From Sulfuritalea hydrogenivorans sk43H (GTDB lineage: Bacteria; Pseudomonadota; Gammaproteobacteria; Burkholderiales; Rhodocyclaceae): a stretch of 64,000 nt of DNA. The DNA is taken from the NCBI RefSeq assembly GCF_000828635.1, contig NZ_AP012547.1, positions 1,302,001 through 1,366,000 of the forward strand. The letters are read 5' to 3'. Positions 48,347 through 56,138 of this stretch are shown piece by piece. Both the position numbers and the translations under genes were made by a program. Every line of letters starts with the position of its first letter. The first letter of the stretch is position 1. The notes under the pieces were generated by a model. It ran no database searches. It worked only from the letters and a program-made list of their open reading frames with translations, and was not told where the DNA came from.

Positions 48347-48406
48347 TTTTTGTTACGGCCGCCATACCGGCGCCGATAGAATGCCGACCTTGGCTTCCAC
48401 TGCACC
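48347..48406 (+). promoter_or_regulatory. Degenerate leader element, module 4 (upstream of cysS)
   Basis: Shares TTTTTGTTACGGCCGC at the left, GGCGCCGATA in the middle and TTGGCTTCCACTG at the right with fimV module 1. The closing arm has decayed (ACTGCAC instead of ACTGAAA). It ends 15 nt before the cysS start. The 319-nt gap 48103–48421 holds this copy and module 3 back to back; nothing else is recognised there. Confidence 0.35.
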
Positions 48407-48421
48407 CATATTTTTTCCGCC

Positions 48422-49792
48422 ATGCTGAAGATCTACAACACCCTGGCCCGCGAAAAGCAGGTCTTCGTTCCCATCGAGCCCGGCCGCGTCAACATGTACG
48501 TCTGCGGCATGACGGTGTATGACTTCTGCCACCTCGGGCATGCCCGCGTGCTGGTGGTGTTCGACATGGTGGCGAGATGGCTGCGGGCCAGCGGCTACGA
48601 AGTGAAATACGTGCGCAACATCACCGACATCGACGACAAGATCATCCGCCGCGCGCAGGAAAACGGCGAAACCATCCGGCAACTCACCGACCGTTTCATC
48701 GCGGCGATGAACGAGGATGCCGGCGCGCTGGGCGTGCTGCGTCCCGACGCCGAGCCGCGCGCCACCGAGTTCGTGGCGCAGATGCTGGACATGATCGGCA
48801 CGCTGGAAAAACAGGGCTATGCCTATGTCGCCGGGAGCAACGACGTCTGTTACTCGGTGCGCAAGTTCGACGGCTACGGCAAGCTTTCCGGCAAGTCGCT
48901 GGAAGACCTGCGCGCCGGCGAGCGGGTCGATGTCATGGCCGGCAAGCATGATCCGCTCGATTTCGTGCTGTGGAAGCACGCGCGGGACGACGAACCCGCC
49001 GAAGTGAAATGGCCCTCGCCCTGGGGTCCGGGCCGGCCGGGCTGGCACATCGAGTGCTCGGCCATGGGATCGGAACTGCTCGGCCGGCATTTCGACATCC
49101 ACGGTGGTGGCCAGGACCTCCAGTTTCCGCATCACGAAAACGAGATCGCCCAGTCCGAAGGCGCCCACCAGTGCCAGTACGTGAATTACTGGATGCACAA
49201 CGGTTTCGTGCGGGTCGATGACGAAAAGATGTCCAAGTCGCTGGGCAACTTCTTCACCATCCGCGAAGTGCTGAAACAGTACGACGCCGAGGTGGTGCGC
49301 TTCTTCATCCTGCGCGCCCACTATCGAAGCCCGCTCAACTATTCGGACGTCCATCTCGACGACGCGCGGCACGCATTGACCCGGCTTTACACGGCGCTCA
49401 AGAGCTTCGCCGGCGAGGCGGCGGTGGACTGGAGCGAAGCCCATGCCGTGCGTTTCAAGGCCGCGCTGGACGACGACTTCGGCACGCCGGAAGCGATGGC
49501 CGTGCTGTTCGATCTGGCGAGCGCCGTGAATCGCGGCGAAGCGGCGCTGGCCGGGCAGCTCAAGGCGCTGGGTGGCGTGCTCGGCCTGCTCCAGCGCGAC
49601 CCGCAAGGCTTCCTCCAGGCCGCGCCCGAAGGTGGTTTGAGCAACGCGGAGATCGAGGCGAAAGTCGGCGCCCGCGCCACGGCGAAGAAGGCGAAGAACT
49701 TTGCCGAATCCGACCGCATCCGCGATGAACTCAAGGCGGCCGGCATCGTGCTGGAGGATGGGCCGCAGGGAACGACCTGGCGCCGGGCCTGA
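48422..49792 (+). CDS. cysS: Cysteinyl-tRNA synthetase
   Basis: A 456-residue class I synthetase. The HIGH-like motif is in [34 protein letters not shown] is the KMSKS loop, and zinc ligands are in [10 protein letters not shown] and WHIECSAMG with the [10 protein letters not shown] segment. The C-terminal [13 protein letters not shown] is typical. It charges tRNA-Cys. It is the last housekeeping gene before the CRISPR locus. Confidence 0.97.
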   Translation: MLKIYNTLAREKQVFVPIEPGRVNMYVCGMTVYDFCHLGHARVLVVFDMVARWLRASGYEVKYVRNITDIDDKIIRRAQENGETIRQLTDRFIAAMNEDAGALGVLRPDAEPRATEFVAQMLDMIGTLEKQGYAYVAGSNDVCYSVRKFDGYGKLSGKSLEDLRAGERVDVMAGKHDPLDFVLWKHARDDEPAEVKWPSPWGPGRPGWHIECSAMGSELLGRHFDIHGGGQDLQFPHHENEIAQSEGAHQCQYVNYWMHNGFVRVDDEKMSKSLGNFFTIREVLKQYDAEVVRFFILRAHYRSPLNYSDVHLDDARHALTRLYTALKSFAGEAAVDWSEAHAVRFKAALDDDFGTPEAMAVLFDLASAVNRGEAALAGQLKALGGVLGLLQRDPQGFLQAAPEGGLSNAEIEAKVGARATAKKAKNFAESDRIRDELKAAGIVLEDGPQGTTWRRA

Positions 49793-49819
49793 TCAGGTAT
49801 CCCCCGCCGCCGGATGCGT

Positions 49820-50017
49820 TCAGGCGGTGATATTGATGGTCTTGCCGGTGACTTGTCCCATGACGTTCAGGAAAGTCTGTTCCTGATCCTGCCGCTCTTC
49901 CTCGGGCTGGCCTGACTTGCCATTGCGGCGGGATTCGCGGCCGGATTGCTCCTTGGCATCCTGCCTGGGATGCACCGCCTGGACACTGAGAGTGGGCTGT
50001 ACGGTATCAATTGTCAT
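49820..50017 (-). CDS. Small hypothetical protein (65 aa) beside the CRISPR array
   Basis: Starts at ATG 50017 with GGAGG 8 nt upstream. The product is hydrophilic and charge-rich in the middle (RQDAKEQSGRESRRNGKSGQ, PEEERQDQEQTFL) and ends NVMGQVTGKTINITA. There is no signal peptide or membrane segment. It looks like a genuine small gene, convergent with cysS; no function is recognised, and location alone does not link it to CRISPR. Confidence 0.55.
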   Translation of the reverse strand: MTIDTVQPTLSVQAVHPRQDAKEQSGRESRRNGKSGQPEEERQDQEQTFLNVMGQVTGKTINITA

Positions 50018-50180
50018 GATCGAATCCCTCCGTCATGACCCATATAACGGCACGCGTCGCGCTGCCTTAAGTGTTTTTCATGTGATTAATACATTGAAAA
50101 GAAGGGTAATTCTGTAGTTTTGGCGGTCTTTGGCCGTTACGGCCCACTTGCCCCGATTCCTGCAGACCCTGCGAAGCAGG

Positions 50181-50232
50181 AACCTCGTGGCTGGGGGCTG
50201 CGCGTTTTTGCGCGGCCTCCAGCCACGAGGTT
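50181..50232. repeat. Long perfect-armed palindrome at the array boundary
   Basis: Arms AACCTCGTGGCTGG (50181–50194) and CCAGCCACGAGGTT (50219–50232) are exact reverse complements (14 bp). A second inner hairpin (GCGCG-TTTTT-GCGCG-like) lies between them. The right arm ends inside the first three bases of CRISPR repeat 1. It lies upstream of the array in the transcription direction. Confidence 0.75.
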
Positions 50233-51205
50233 GTAGCTCCCTCTCTCACCCCGGATAGCTACAATTCGCCATCAACAACGTCCTCGCGCTCGTGCAGTTG
50301 TAGCTCCCTCTCTCACCCCGGATAGCTACAATTTGCTCGTATCGCGCCCCGGTGGCGTGGTCCGTTGTAGCTCCCTCTCTCACCCCGGATAGCTACAATT
50401 TAACGCGCAGTGCGGCCAAGGCAACGCGGGGTTGTAGCTCCCTCTCTCACCCCGGATAGCTACAATTGCAAATCGACAAGCAATTGCGTTCATCTCTGTT
50501 GTAGCTCCCTCTCTCACCCCGGATAGCTACAATTCGCCGAGCTTGAAGAAGTCGCGCCGAACGTGTTGTAGCTCCCTCTCTCACCCCGGATAGCTACAAT
50601 TCAAACCAGAGAGAAGCAAACTGGAAGAACGGTTGTAGCTCCCTCTCTCACCCCGGATAGCTACAATTACGCTGTAGATAGCATCCTCTCCGAGTTCTTG
50701 TTGTAGCTCCCTCTCTCACCCCGGATAGCTACAATTGCGAATCCTTGGATACCTGCTGCATCGTGGGTTGTAGCTCCCTCTCTCACCCCGGATAGCTACA
50801 ATTGCGTTGCGAATAATTGTGCGGCAGACAAAGGTTGTAGCTCCCTCTCTCACCCCGGATAGCTACAATTCTTTGTTATCGGGCTTATCGCGTTCGTCTA
50901 GTTGTAGCTCCCTCTCTCACCCCGGATAGCTACAATTATGCTTGCACTCTGCCCCCGAAATAAAACGGTTGTAGCTCCCTCTCTCACCCCGGATAGCTAC
51001 AATTCGAATTCCTCCATGGTCGCGTTCAGCGACGGTTGTAGCTCCCTCTCTCACCCCGGATAGCTACAATTACCCTCGTAAGCCGCCCCGCTGGCCACCT
51101 CGTTGTAGCTCCCTCTCTCACCCCGGATAGCTACAATTAGTTGAAGACATCCAGCGGATACTCGCAGGGTTGTAGCTCCCTCTCTCACCCCGGATAGCTA
51201 CAATT
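50230..51205 (+). CRISPR. Type II-C CRISPR array, 15 repeats and 14 spacers
   Basis: Fifteen identical 37-nt repeats (begin GTTGTAGCTCCC, middle CTCTCACCCCGG, end ATAGCTACAATT) at a 67-nt period. Spacers are 30 nt except the seventh, which is 31 nt. No repeat is degenerate, suggesting recent activity. The repeat strongly resembles the Neisseria meningitidis II-C repeat in the same orientation, so crRNAs read on the + strand, opposite to the cas genes. Each repeat ends with TACAAT, a -10-like box that could start transcription inside the next spacer, as known for Neisseria. A + strand terminator follows at 51221–51259. Confidence 0.98.
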
Positions 51206-51220
51206 TGGCTGAACCTTGAT

Positions 51221-51259
51221 CCCCACCCGGTCTATGCCGGGCGGGGATTTTTCTTTTTG
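51221..51259 (+). terminator. Terminator closing the crRNA transcript
   Basis: CCCCACCCGG – TCTATG – CCGGGCGGGG followed by ATTTTTCTTTTT. It is a 10-bp stem with one A-C mismatch and a T-rich tail on the + strand, 15 nt after the last repeat and just before the convergent cas2 stop. It supports + strand transcription of the array. Confidence 0.85.
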
Positions 51260-51268
51260 ATTTTGGAT

Positions 51269-51577
51269 TCAGAAGAGCAGCATTTGGGATGCCGCGACCT
51301 TTTTTTCCTGAAACAGCGGCAGGCCGACCAGCAGGCGCATGCCGGCATATTGCTTCTCGGTCACGGTCATACAGCGTATGGAGCCCTCTGGCGGAAGGCT
51401 TTCCACAAGCCGCGCAAGGTGCTTTGTCTCAGCGTCACGTCCGTTCAGGATGCGGCCATAGACCGACCACTGGATCATGTCGTAGCCGTCATTGAGCAGG
51501 AAGCGACGGAACTGGACGTAGGCGCGTTTTTCGGCCTTGGTTACCATCGGAAGATCGAAGAAGACGAGCAAGCGCAT
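51269..51577 (-). CDS. cas2: CRISPR-associated endonuclease Cas2 (type II)
   Basis: A 102-residue Cas2 starting at MRLLVFFDLPMVTKAEKRAY (ATG 51577, GAGG seven nt upstream); eight more upstream codons are possible. The N-terminal FFDLP aspartate and RFLLNDGYDMIQWSVYGRI are typical of type II Cas2. It bridges two Cas1 dimers in spacer integration. It is the last cas gene, adjacent to the array. Confidence 0.95.
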   Translation of the reverse strand: MRLLVFFDLPMVTKAEKRAYVQFRRFLLNDGYDMIQWSVYGRILNGRDAETKHLARLVESLPPEGSIRCMTVTEKQYAGMRLLVGLPLFQEKKVAASQMLLF

Positions 51578-51602
51578 GTATCGCCTCGTCTCGACGCCCA
51601 CA

Positions 51603-52505
51603 TCAATGCTCCAGCCGGTGCGGCTGCAAGCCGATCAGGCCGGGCAGGTCGAGGTCCTTCGTGTCGCCCTCGTAGGCGCGCACCAGGCTTTCCACCACGT
51701 ATTCGATCGCGGACAGTACCGACATGCGCCCCTGCGGCATGGCGACGTCGATATTGAGCAGCGCCACCAGCGCTTGTTTGTCGGCCGGGATCAGGTCGCC
51801 CTCGGTCATGGCTGCATGCTTGGTGACGTGCAGATCAACCAGCGGGCGAAAGGGCTCGATCAAGTCATCGGCAAGATTGAAGGCATTCTGTTCGCTGTCA
51901 TGGAACAGGCCGACCGTGGGATGCAGGCCATGCGCCACAAGGCCGCGTGCGATTGCGCCGCGCAACACCGCATAGCCGTAATCCAGAGCGGCATTGGTCC
52001 AACGCTCTTCGGCGCGGTGGAAATCCTGACCAAAGAGTTGCGCGAAGTAAAAGGCGGCGGCCTGGGCCTCCATGTTGTCGGGATCGCCCGAGCGAACCCG
52101 GCGAGCATAGGACGCGAGCCGGTCCGTACCCTTCTTGCCGCCAAGCTTGAGGCACGCGGCCTGATTTTCGATTTTGCGGCGGACGATGCCGGCCCAAGTC
52201 TGCTTGGCGGTCGGTTTGGCGATCTTGAGTTGCAGGCGCATCATGCGCGTGGTGCGCGAGTGAGACAGGAAGGGCAGGAACACGCCAGCCGGCTGGTGAT
52301 TGCTGCCGGTGGCATAGAGGCCGATGCCGTATTCGGCACAGGCCGAGAGCACCGGATGGGTAAGGGTGATCTCGCGGTGGTTGAGGACGATGACGGCGAT
52401 GTCCTCGAAAGGCACGAACGCCGTTTGTTCCTGCTCGATGGCCAGCGAAAAATGCTCCCGCCTCAGTTTGGCGGGGCTGGAGATCATGACGCTACGCCAG
52501 ACCAC
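51603..52505 (-). CDS. cas1: CRISPR-associated endonuclease Cas1 (type II)
   Basis: A 300-residue integrase. MVWRSVMISSPAKLRREHFS and VPFEDIAVIVLNHREITLTH form the N-terminal β domain. The catalytic glutamate is in SGDPDNMEAQAAAFYF, and the His/Glu pair in HPTVGLFHDSEQNAF then NLADDLIEPFRPLVD. It overlaps the cas9 3' end by 14 nt, so cas9-cas1-cas2 is one operon. There is no cas4 or csn2, which defines subtype II-C. Confidence 0.97.
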   Translation of the reverse strand: MVWRSVMISSPAKLRREHFSLAIEQEQTAFVPFEDIAVIVLNHREITLTHPVLSACAEYGIGLYATGSNHQPAGVFLPFLSHSRTTRMMRLQLKIAKPTAKQTWAGIVRRKIENQAACLKLGGKKGTDRLASYARRVRSGDPDNMEAQAAAFYFAQLFGQDFHRAEERWTNAALDYGYAVLRGAIARGLVAHGLHPTVGLFHDSEQNAFNLADDLIEPFRPLVDLHVTKHAAMTEGDLIPADKQALVALLNIDVAMPQGRMSVLSAIEYVVESLVRAYEGDTKDLDLPGLIGLQPHRLEH

Positions 52506-55500
52506 GGCGCTGCTCCGGTGGAGCGGGGTAGATGTTGCCGAGGGTGTCGACGTGGAATTTCTCCATGTTCGCTGCCATCTTTACCCCGATCCCTTCGATG
52601 AGGCCGAGCTTGTCGTTCGGTATCGGTTTGCCAGGATTTTTCTTCGAGAAGGCAAGGCTGGTTGTCTTCTCGGCGTAGGCATATCGATCATGCAGGGCGA
52701 TATTGATTGCTGCTGTTCCTGAATGGCATCCCCGGTAATAGCCAAAGATGGTTTCACCAGATTTTTGCGTAATTTTGAGTAGATCGTTCGGATGAGCTGA
52801 AAAACAGAAGTCGAACTTGTCATCAATCAGCGTCCACTCATCTTCATCCTTTGCCTGAACAATCGCTCGATTCGGAAATTCCTTCGCCACTGCGTGATAC
52901 ACATACACCGGTACCAGATGGAACTTGCCGTCCTTCTTGTGGCGGAAGATGTCCACTCGCAGCATGGTGTCATTCTTCGCGATGCCGCCTCGCACCGGAA
53001 TGCCGGATAGCTTGTCGATCACCATCGTGACGGTTCGCACGACCGGGCCTGTTGGATTGCCTTCGCGGTCGGGCTTGCGTAGAGGATTGCCCGCCGGGAA
53101 AGCCTTGTCGGCCTTGCCGCCATGCGCCTCCAGTCGGGCACGAATAGCCGCGTAGAGCTTCTCGTTTCGGTGCGGGTCGATCAGTTTGTCCAGGTCCTTC
53201 AATGTCAGGCTGGTGAGCGGCACCTTCTGTGTGACGCCGCCTTGTTCCTTGAGCCGTTCCGGCTGGGCGTAGATAGTGTCCTTGTGCGCAGCGCCGCTAT
53301 TGCGCCGCTGTGGCGCGCGTGAGACAAACAGCGGGCGCAAGGTTTCCAGTGCTTCAGGTGCATAGGTGCCGAACAACTCCATGCGCGCGCGCAAGTCGGC
53401 GGTATCGTCAACATTCAGCCGCGCTTCAAGCTCCGCGCGGAAATGCGGCCACGGGTCGGGAAAATGGGCATGCAGTTGCTGGAACATGACTGGATCGATG
53501 ATTTCGCCGGTTTCCGGGTCGGGAAAGCCGTCGTGCACCTTGGCCAGTTCCTTGGTGCGCGAATAGTCGCCAAGCCGTTTCACCATGCCGTGGCTGCACG
53601 CGGCGACCACGGCGGCATCGAGGGCGTGATGGCGGTCGCTGTTCCCGCGAACCTTGAGCAGTCCCCAGCGTGCTCGCAGAAAAGCGGTGGTCTGGCCGCT
53701 CAGCACCACGCAGCGCTTGGCAGAGATTTCCGCCGTATCGCCAGCGCCGACTTTTGCATCCAGCTTCAGGAAGCGTTCGACGGTGTTCTTGAAGAAGCGG
53801 CAGATGTAGCGCGTGTCGTTGAGATTCCGTTCGCGGAACTCCTCGGCGGCACGACCTGAGAAGTCCTTGCGCAACAGGCGCGTGCGCTTGGCGAGGCGGT
53901 AAGCCTTGTTCGTTTCGACGGCGACCGAAAAGTTGCGCCAGCGTTCGCCGTTCTCGCCACCGGGGAATGAAGTCAGGTATTCGTAGGCGGTGCGATTGCC
54001 CTTGTTGCGGTTTTCCTCGGTCAGTGCCAGCACCTTGTTGTTCTTGCTGTCGTCGTAGCTGCGAGAGTAGGGCAGTGCATGGTCGACTTCGGCATAGCCG
54101 ATGTCGTGCAGCACGCGATGCAGATCGAGTGACTTGAGCGAGTAGGCACATTTTCCTTGCTGCTCGCGGTAGAGCTGGAACTTTTCGAACTCCCGGCTCT
54201 TGGGGGCAATGCCGTATTCGGCGGCGAACGCAGCCTTGTCCTTTTCGTTGCGCTCGCGGTATTCGTCCTGCGCTTTCTTGACCTTGTTGCGTTCATCGAG
54301 CGGACGAGAAAGGTCGCGCGCCATCTCGATGTGCACGGCGGTTGGCGAGCCGTAAGTACGCACCAGGGCATTCAGCACTTTTCGGGCCTGGTTGAGCGCG
54401 CGCAGCACGACCGGGTTGCGGGGCACGTCGAGTTCCTCGTTGAACACCATCCGGCCATCCTTGTCGCGACGGGAATAGAACGGTGGCAGAAACTTGTGTT
54501 CTCCCGCGCCGGCGGCGTGCAACTGGCTGTGGTGGTAGCCGGCGACCGCGCAGGCTTCGTCGTAGCGCAGGCCGGATTCCATGTGCGGGACGATCTTGCG
54601 CAACGCTTTGAGCGACAGCGCATGGAACTTGTCGAAACTGATTTCGCTCAGCGCGTCGATCATCGCTTTGCCGCCGGGCAAGGGCAGCTTCCACAACTCG
54701 GCGGTGACTTCATCCCCGTCCTTGAAGACGGAAAGCACGCGCGCGATTTCGTCGAGCAGCTCGGGGTTGCCGCCCGTCGCCGCACCCGCCATGCCTTCCC
54801 ATTCGGTTTCGAGATTTTTGTCTTTGAGTGTTTTGCGTAGTTCCTGCCAGGCAGGCAGCCTGACCAGTTTTTCGCTTTCAGGGTCTTTGGCTTTGGGGTC
54901 GTCGAGTTGTCTGCCGGTCGGATAGGACAGGCCAGCGAATTTGAACCCTTCCGGCAACAAACCGGCCTTGGTCAGAGCGGTTCGCAATTGCTTGTAGGTG
55001 AAATCCCCGGCTTGTTTGTAGGGCAGGGGCAGGACAAGTCGGTGCTCCGCGTCGTCGAGCGACCGTGTCGTGCCATCGACGACGACCCGTAGGTTGTTGA
55101 GCCGGGTCAGCCAGACATGGCGCTCGGCGGTGAAGCTGGCTTTCGGGGCGCGGTATTCATTTTTCTCGAACGTGCATCTACCGAGCATCTTCAGCAAGTC
55201 GGCGCCGGCGAGCGGTGGTTTCTGCTCCCAGAACAAACCGCTTTTGCGGTTGCCGTTGCCAAGGATGGTGGCTTCGAGTTCATTGCCGGCATTCGGGTTG
55301 CCCAGTTCGCGCTGGCGCCGGAACAGCAATGCCAGTTCGTCGCTGAGCAGGATGCGGGAAAGTGCCTTGCCGTAGTCGCCCTGTTTGTTGCGCTGGGCGT
55401 CCGGGAACTCGGCAAGCACCATTTCGGCGGCGCTGCGGTAGCCTTTTTCCGTCATCCGCCGCTGCGTATCGGATAAGCCCTTCTTGACCCGGCCGCCTTC

Positions 55501-55932
55501 CTTGGCGTCGCTTTCGGCTTTCCTCTCCTCGGCGCGGCTGATCCAGTGGAAGCCGCGATGCTTGCACAAGTGATAGATGACACGTGCCCATTCATCATCG
55601 GTCAGGCGGCGGTCAATTCCTTCGACACGCAAACGCCACGGCGAAACCGGGGAGGGAATGTGTATCCGGGAAGCTTCGGCAATCAGTCCTTCGCGTTTGA
55701 GTAGTCGCGCTAGCTTGGTCAGGCGCCATGCGCGACGCCGCAGGCGGCGGCGCATCAGGCGTGCGGTGCGTCGCGCGAGGTTCAGCGATTCGCCTTCTTT
55801 CGCGGTTTCGGCTTTGTCGAAGCAGCGCACACCAAGATTGACGATTCGGTTTTCGCCGAGCACACACCAGCCGACCGAGGCGATGCCGATGTCGAAGCCG
55901 AAGGTCAACGGGCCGTGGGTATTGCCTGACAT
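52492..55932 (-). CDS. cas9: Cas9, type II-C RNA-guided DNA endonuclease
   Basis: A 1146-residue Cas9, NmeCas9-like (Nme is 1082). The start is ATG 55932 (MSGNTHGPLTFGFDIGIASVGW begins here) because GGGAGGAAACT precedes it; an ATG at 55947 lacks a site and falls in the tracrRNA -10 box. RuvC-I Asp14, an arginine-rich bridge helix (TARLMRRRLRRRAWRLTKLA), RuvC-II Glu536 (VHIEMARDL), HNH His618 (VDHALPYSRSYDDSKNNK) and RuvC-III HHALDAAVVAACS (Asp772) are all present. Residues 727–734 (K-V-G-A-G-D-T-A) come from a dispersed repeat and make this loop about 9 residues longer than in NmeCas9. The C-terminal PAM-interacting region is complete (HPNDLLKITQKSGETIFGYY, IEGIGVKMAANMEKF). Confidence 0.97.
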   Translation of the reverse strand: MSGNTHGPLTFGFDIGIASVGWCVLGENRIVNLGVRCFDKAETAKEGESLNLARRTARLMRRRLRRRAWRLTKLARLLKREGLIAEASRIHIPSPVSPWRLRVEGIDRRLTDDEWARVIYHLCKHRGFHWISRAEERKAESDAKEGGRVKKGLSDTQRRMTEKGYRSAAEMVLAEFPDAQRNKQGDYGKALSRILLSDELALLFRRQRELGNPNAGNELEATILGNGNRKSGLFWEQKPPLAGADLLKMLGRCTFEKNEYRAPKASFTAERHVWLTRLNNLRVVVDGTTRSLDDAEHRLVLPLPYKQAGDFTYKQLRTALTKAGLLPEGFKFAGLSYPTGRQLDDPKAKDPESEKLVRLPAWQELRKTLKDKNLETEWEGMAGAATGGNPELLDEIARVLSVFKDGDEVTAELWKLPLPGGKAMIDALSEISFDKFHALSLKALRKIVPHMESGLRYDEACAVAGYHHSQLHAAGAGEHKFLPPFYSRRDKDGRMVFNEELDVPRNPVVLRALNQARKVLNALVRTYGSPTAVHIEMARDLSRPLDERNKVKKAQDEYRERNEKDKAAFAAEYGIAPKSREFEKFQLYREQQGKCAYSLKSLDLHRVLHDIGYAEVDHALPYSRSYDDSKNNKVLALTEENRNKGNRTAYEYLTSFPGGENGERWRNFSVAVETNKAYRLAKRTRLLRKDFSGRAAEEFRERNLNDTRYICRFFKNTVERFLKLDAKVGAGDTAEISAKRCVVLSGQTTAFLRARWGLLKVRGNSDRHHALDAAVVAACSHGMVKRLGDYSRTKELAKVHDGFPDPETGEIIDPVMFQQLHAHFPDPWPHFRAELEARLNVDDTADLRARMELFGTYAPEALETLRPLFVSRAPQRRNSGAAHKDTIYAQPERLKEQGGVTQKVPLTSLTLKDLDKLIDPHRNEKLYAAIRARLEAHGGKADKAFPAGNPLRKPDREGNPTGPVVRTVTMVIDKLSGIPVRGGIAKNDTMLRVDIFRHKKDGKFHLVPVYVYHAVAKEFPNRAIVQAKDEDEWTLIDDKFDFCFSAHPNDLLKITQKSGETIFGYYRGCHSGTAAINIALHDRYAYAEKTTSLAFSKKNPGKPIPNDKLGLIEGIGVKMAANMEKFHVDTLGNIYPAPPEQRRGLA
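53732..53754 (+). repeat. Dispersed short repeat, copy J, inside cas9
   Basis: Begins GCCGTATCGCC and ends AGCGCCGACTTT, apparently identical to the copy at 56710–56732 just outside the locus. On the coding strand it encodes exactly K-V-G-A-G-D-T-A in phase with cas9. Confidence 0.85.
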
Positions 55933-55950
55933 AGTTTCCTCCCGCATAAT
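55922..55950 (+). promoter_or_regulatory. Predicted tracrRNA promoter
   Basis: TTGCCT (55922–55927), a 17-nt spacer, then CATAAT (55945–55950). It places transcription start near 55957, exactly before the anti-repeat. It overlaps the first codons and ribosome-binding site of the divergent cas9 gene. Confidence 0.65.
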
Positions 55951-55956
55951 CGTCCC

Positions 55957-56048
55957 CGTTGTGGCTATCCGGGGTGAGAGCCGTTGCTACAATAAAGAAT
56001 CGAAAGATTCTGTATCCAGGCCCGGCGGGGAAACCCGTCGGGCCTTTC
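55957..56048 (+). ncRNA. tracrRNA of the type II-C system
   Basis: The anti-repeat at 55958–55980 (GTTGTGGCTATCCGGGG then TGAGAG) complements the repeat over 23 nt with one G-U. GCTACAA (55986–55992) pairs with the repeat 5' end after a CCGTT bulge, as in Neisseria. A hairpin AGAATC-GAAA-GATTCT (55996–56011) follows, then a terminator stem GGCCCGGCGGG-GAAA-CCCGTCGGGCC (56019–56044) and TTT. Length is about 92 nt. It is divergent from cas9 and on the same strand as the crRNAs. The shared CCGTTGCTACAATAA block with the known Neisseria tracrRNA makes the call strong. Confidence 0.93.
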
Positions 56049-56138
56049 CATTATGCGAGTCGAATGGCCGGAGGGCAAGTCAAGTTTGCCATCGGCATTT
56101 GTTCAGGCGCCTTCCGCCAGCGGTGGAAGGGCGATGGT

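Noticed and set aside
49820-50017. The small gene beside the array as an anti-CRISPR
   Set aside because: Position is the only argument; there is no Aca-like regulator, prophage context or known similarity.
50230-51205. Self-targeting spacers
   Set aside because: None of the 14 spacers was seen elsewhere in the window when read by eye; a genome search would be decisive.
55945-55947. Upstream ATG as the cas9 start
   Set aside because: No ribosome-binding site; the ATG at 55932 has GGAGG at proper distance and gives the usual short N-terminus before RuvC-I.
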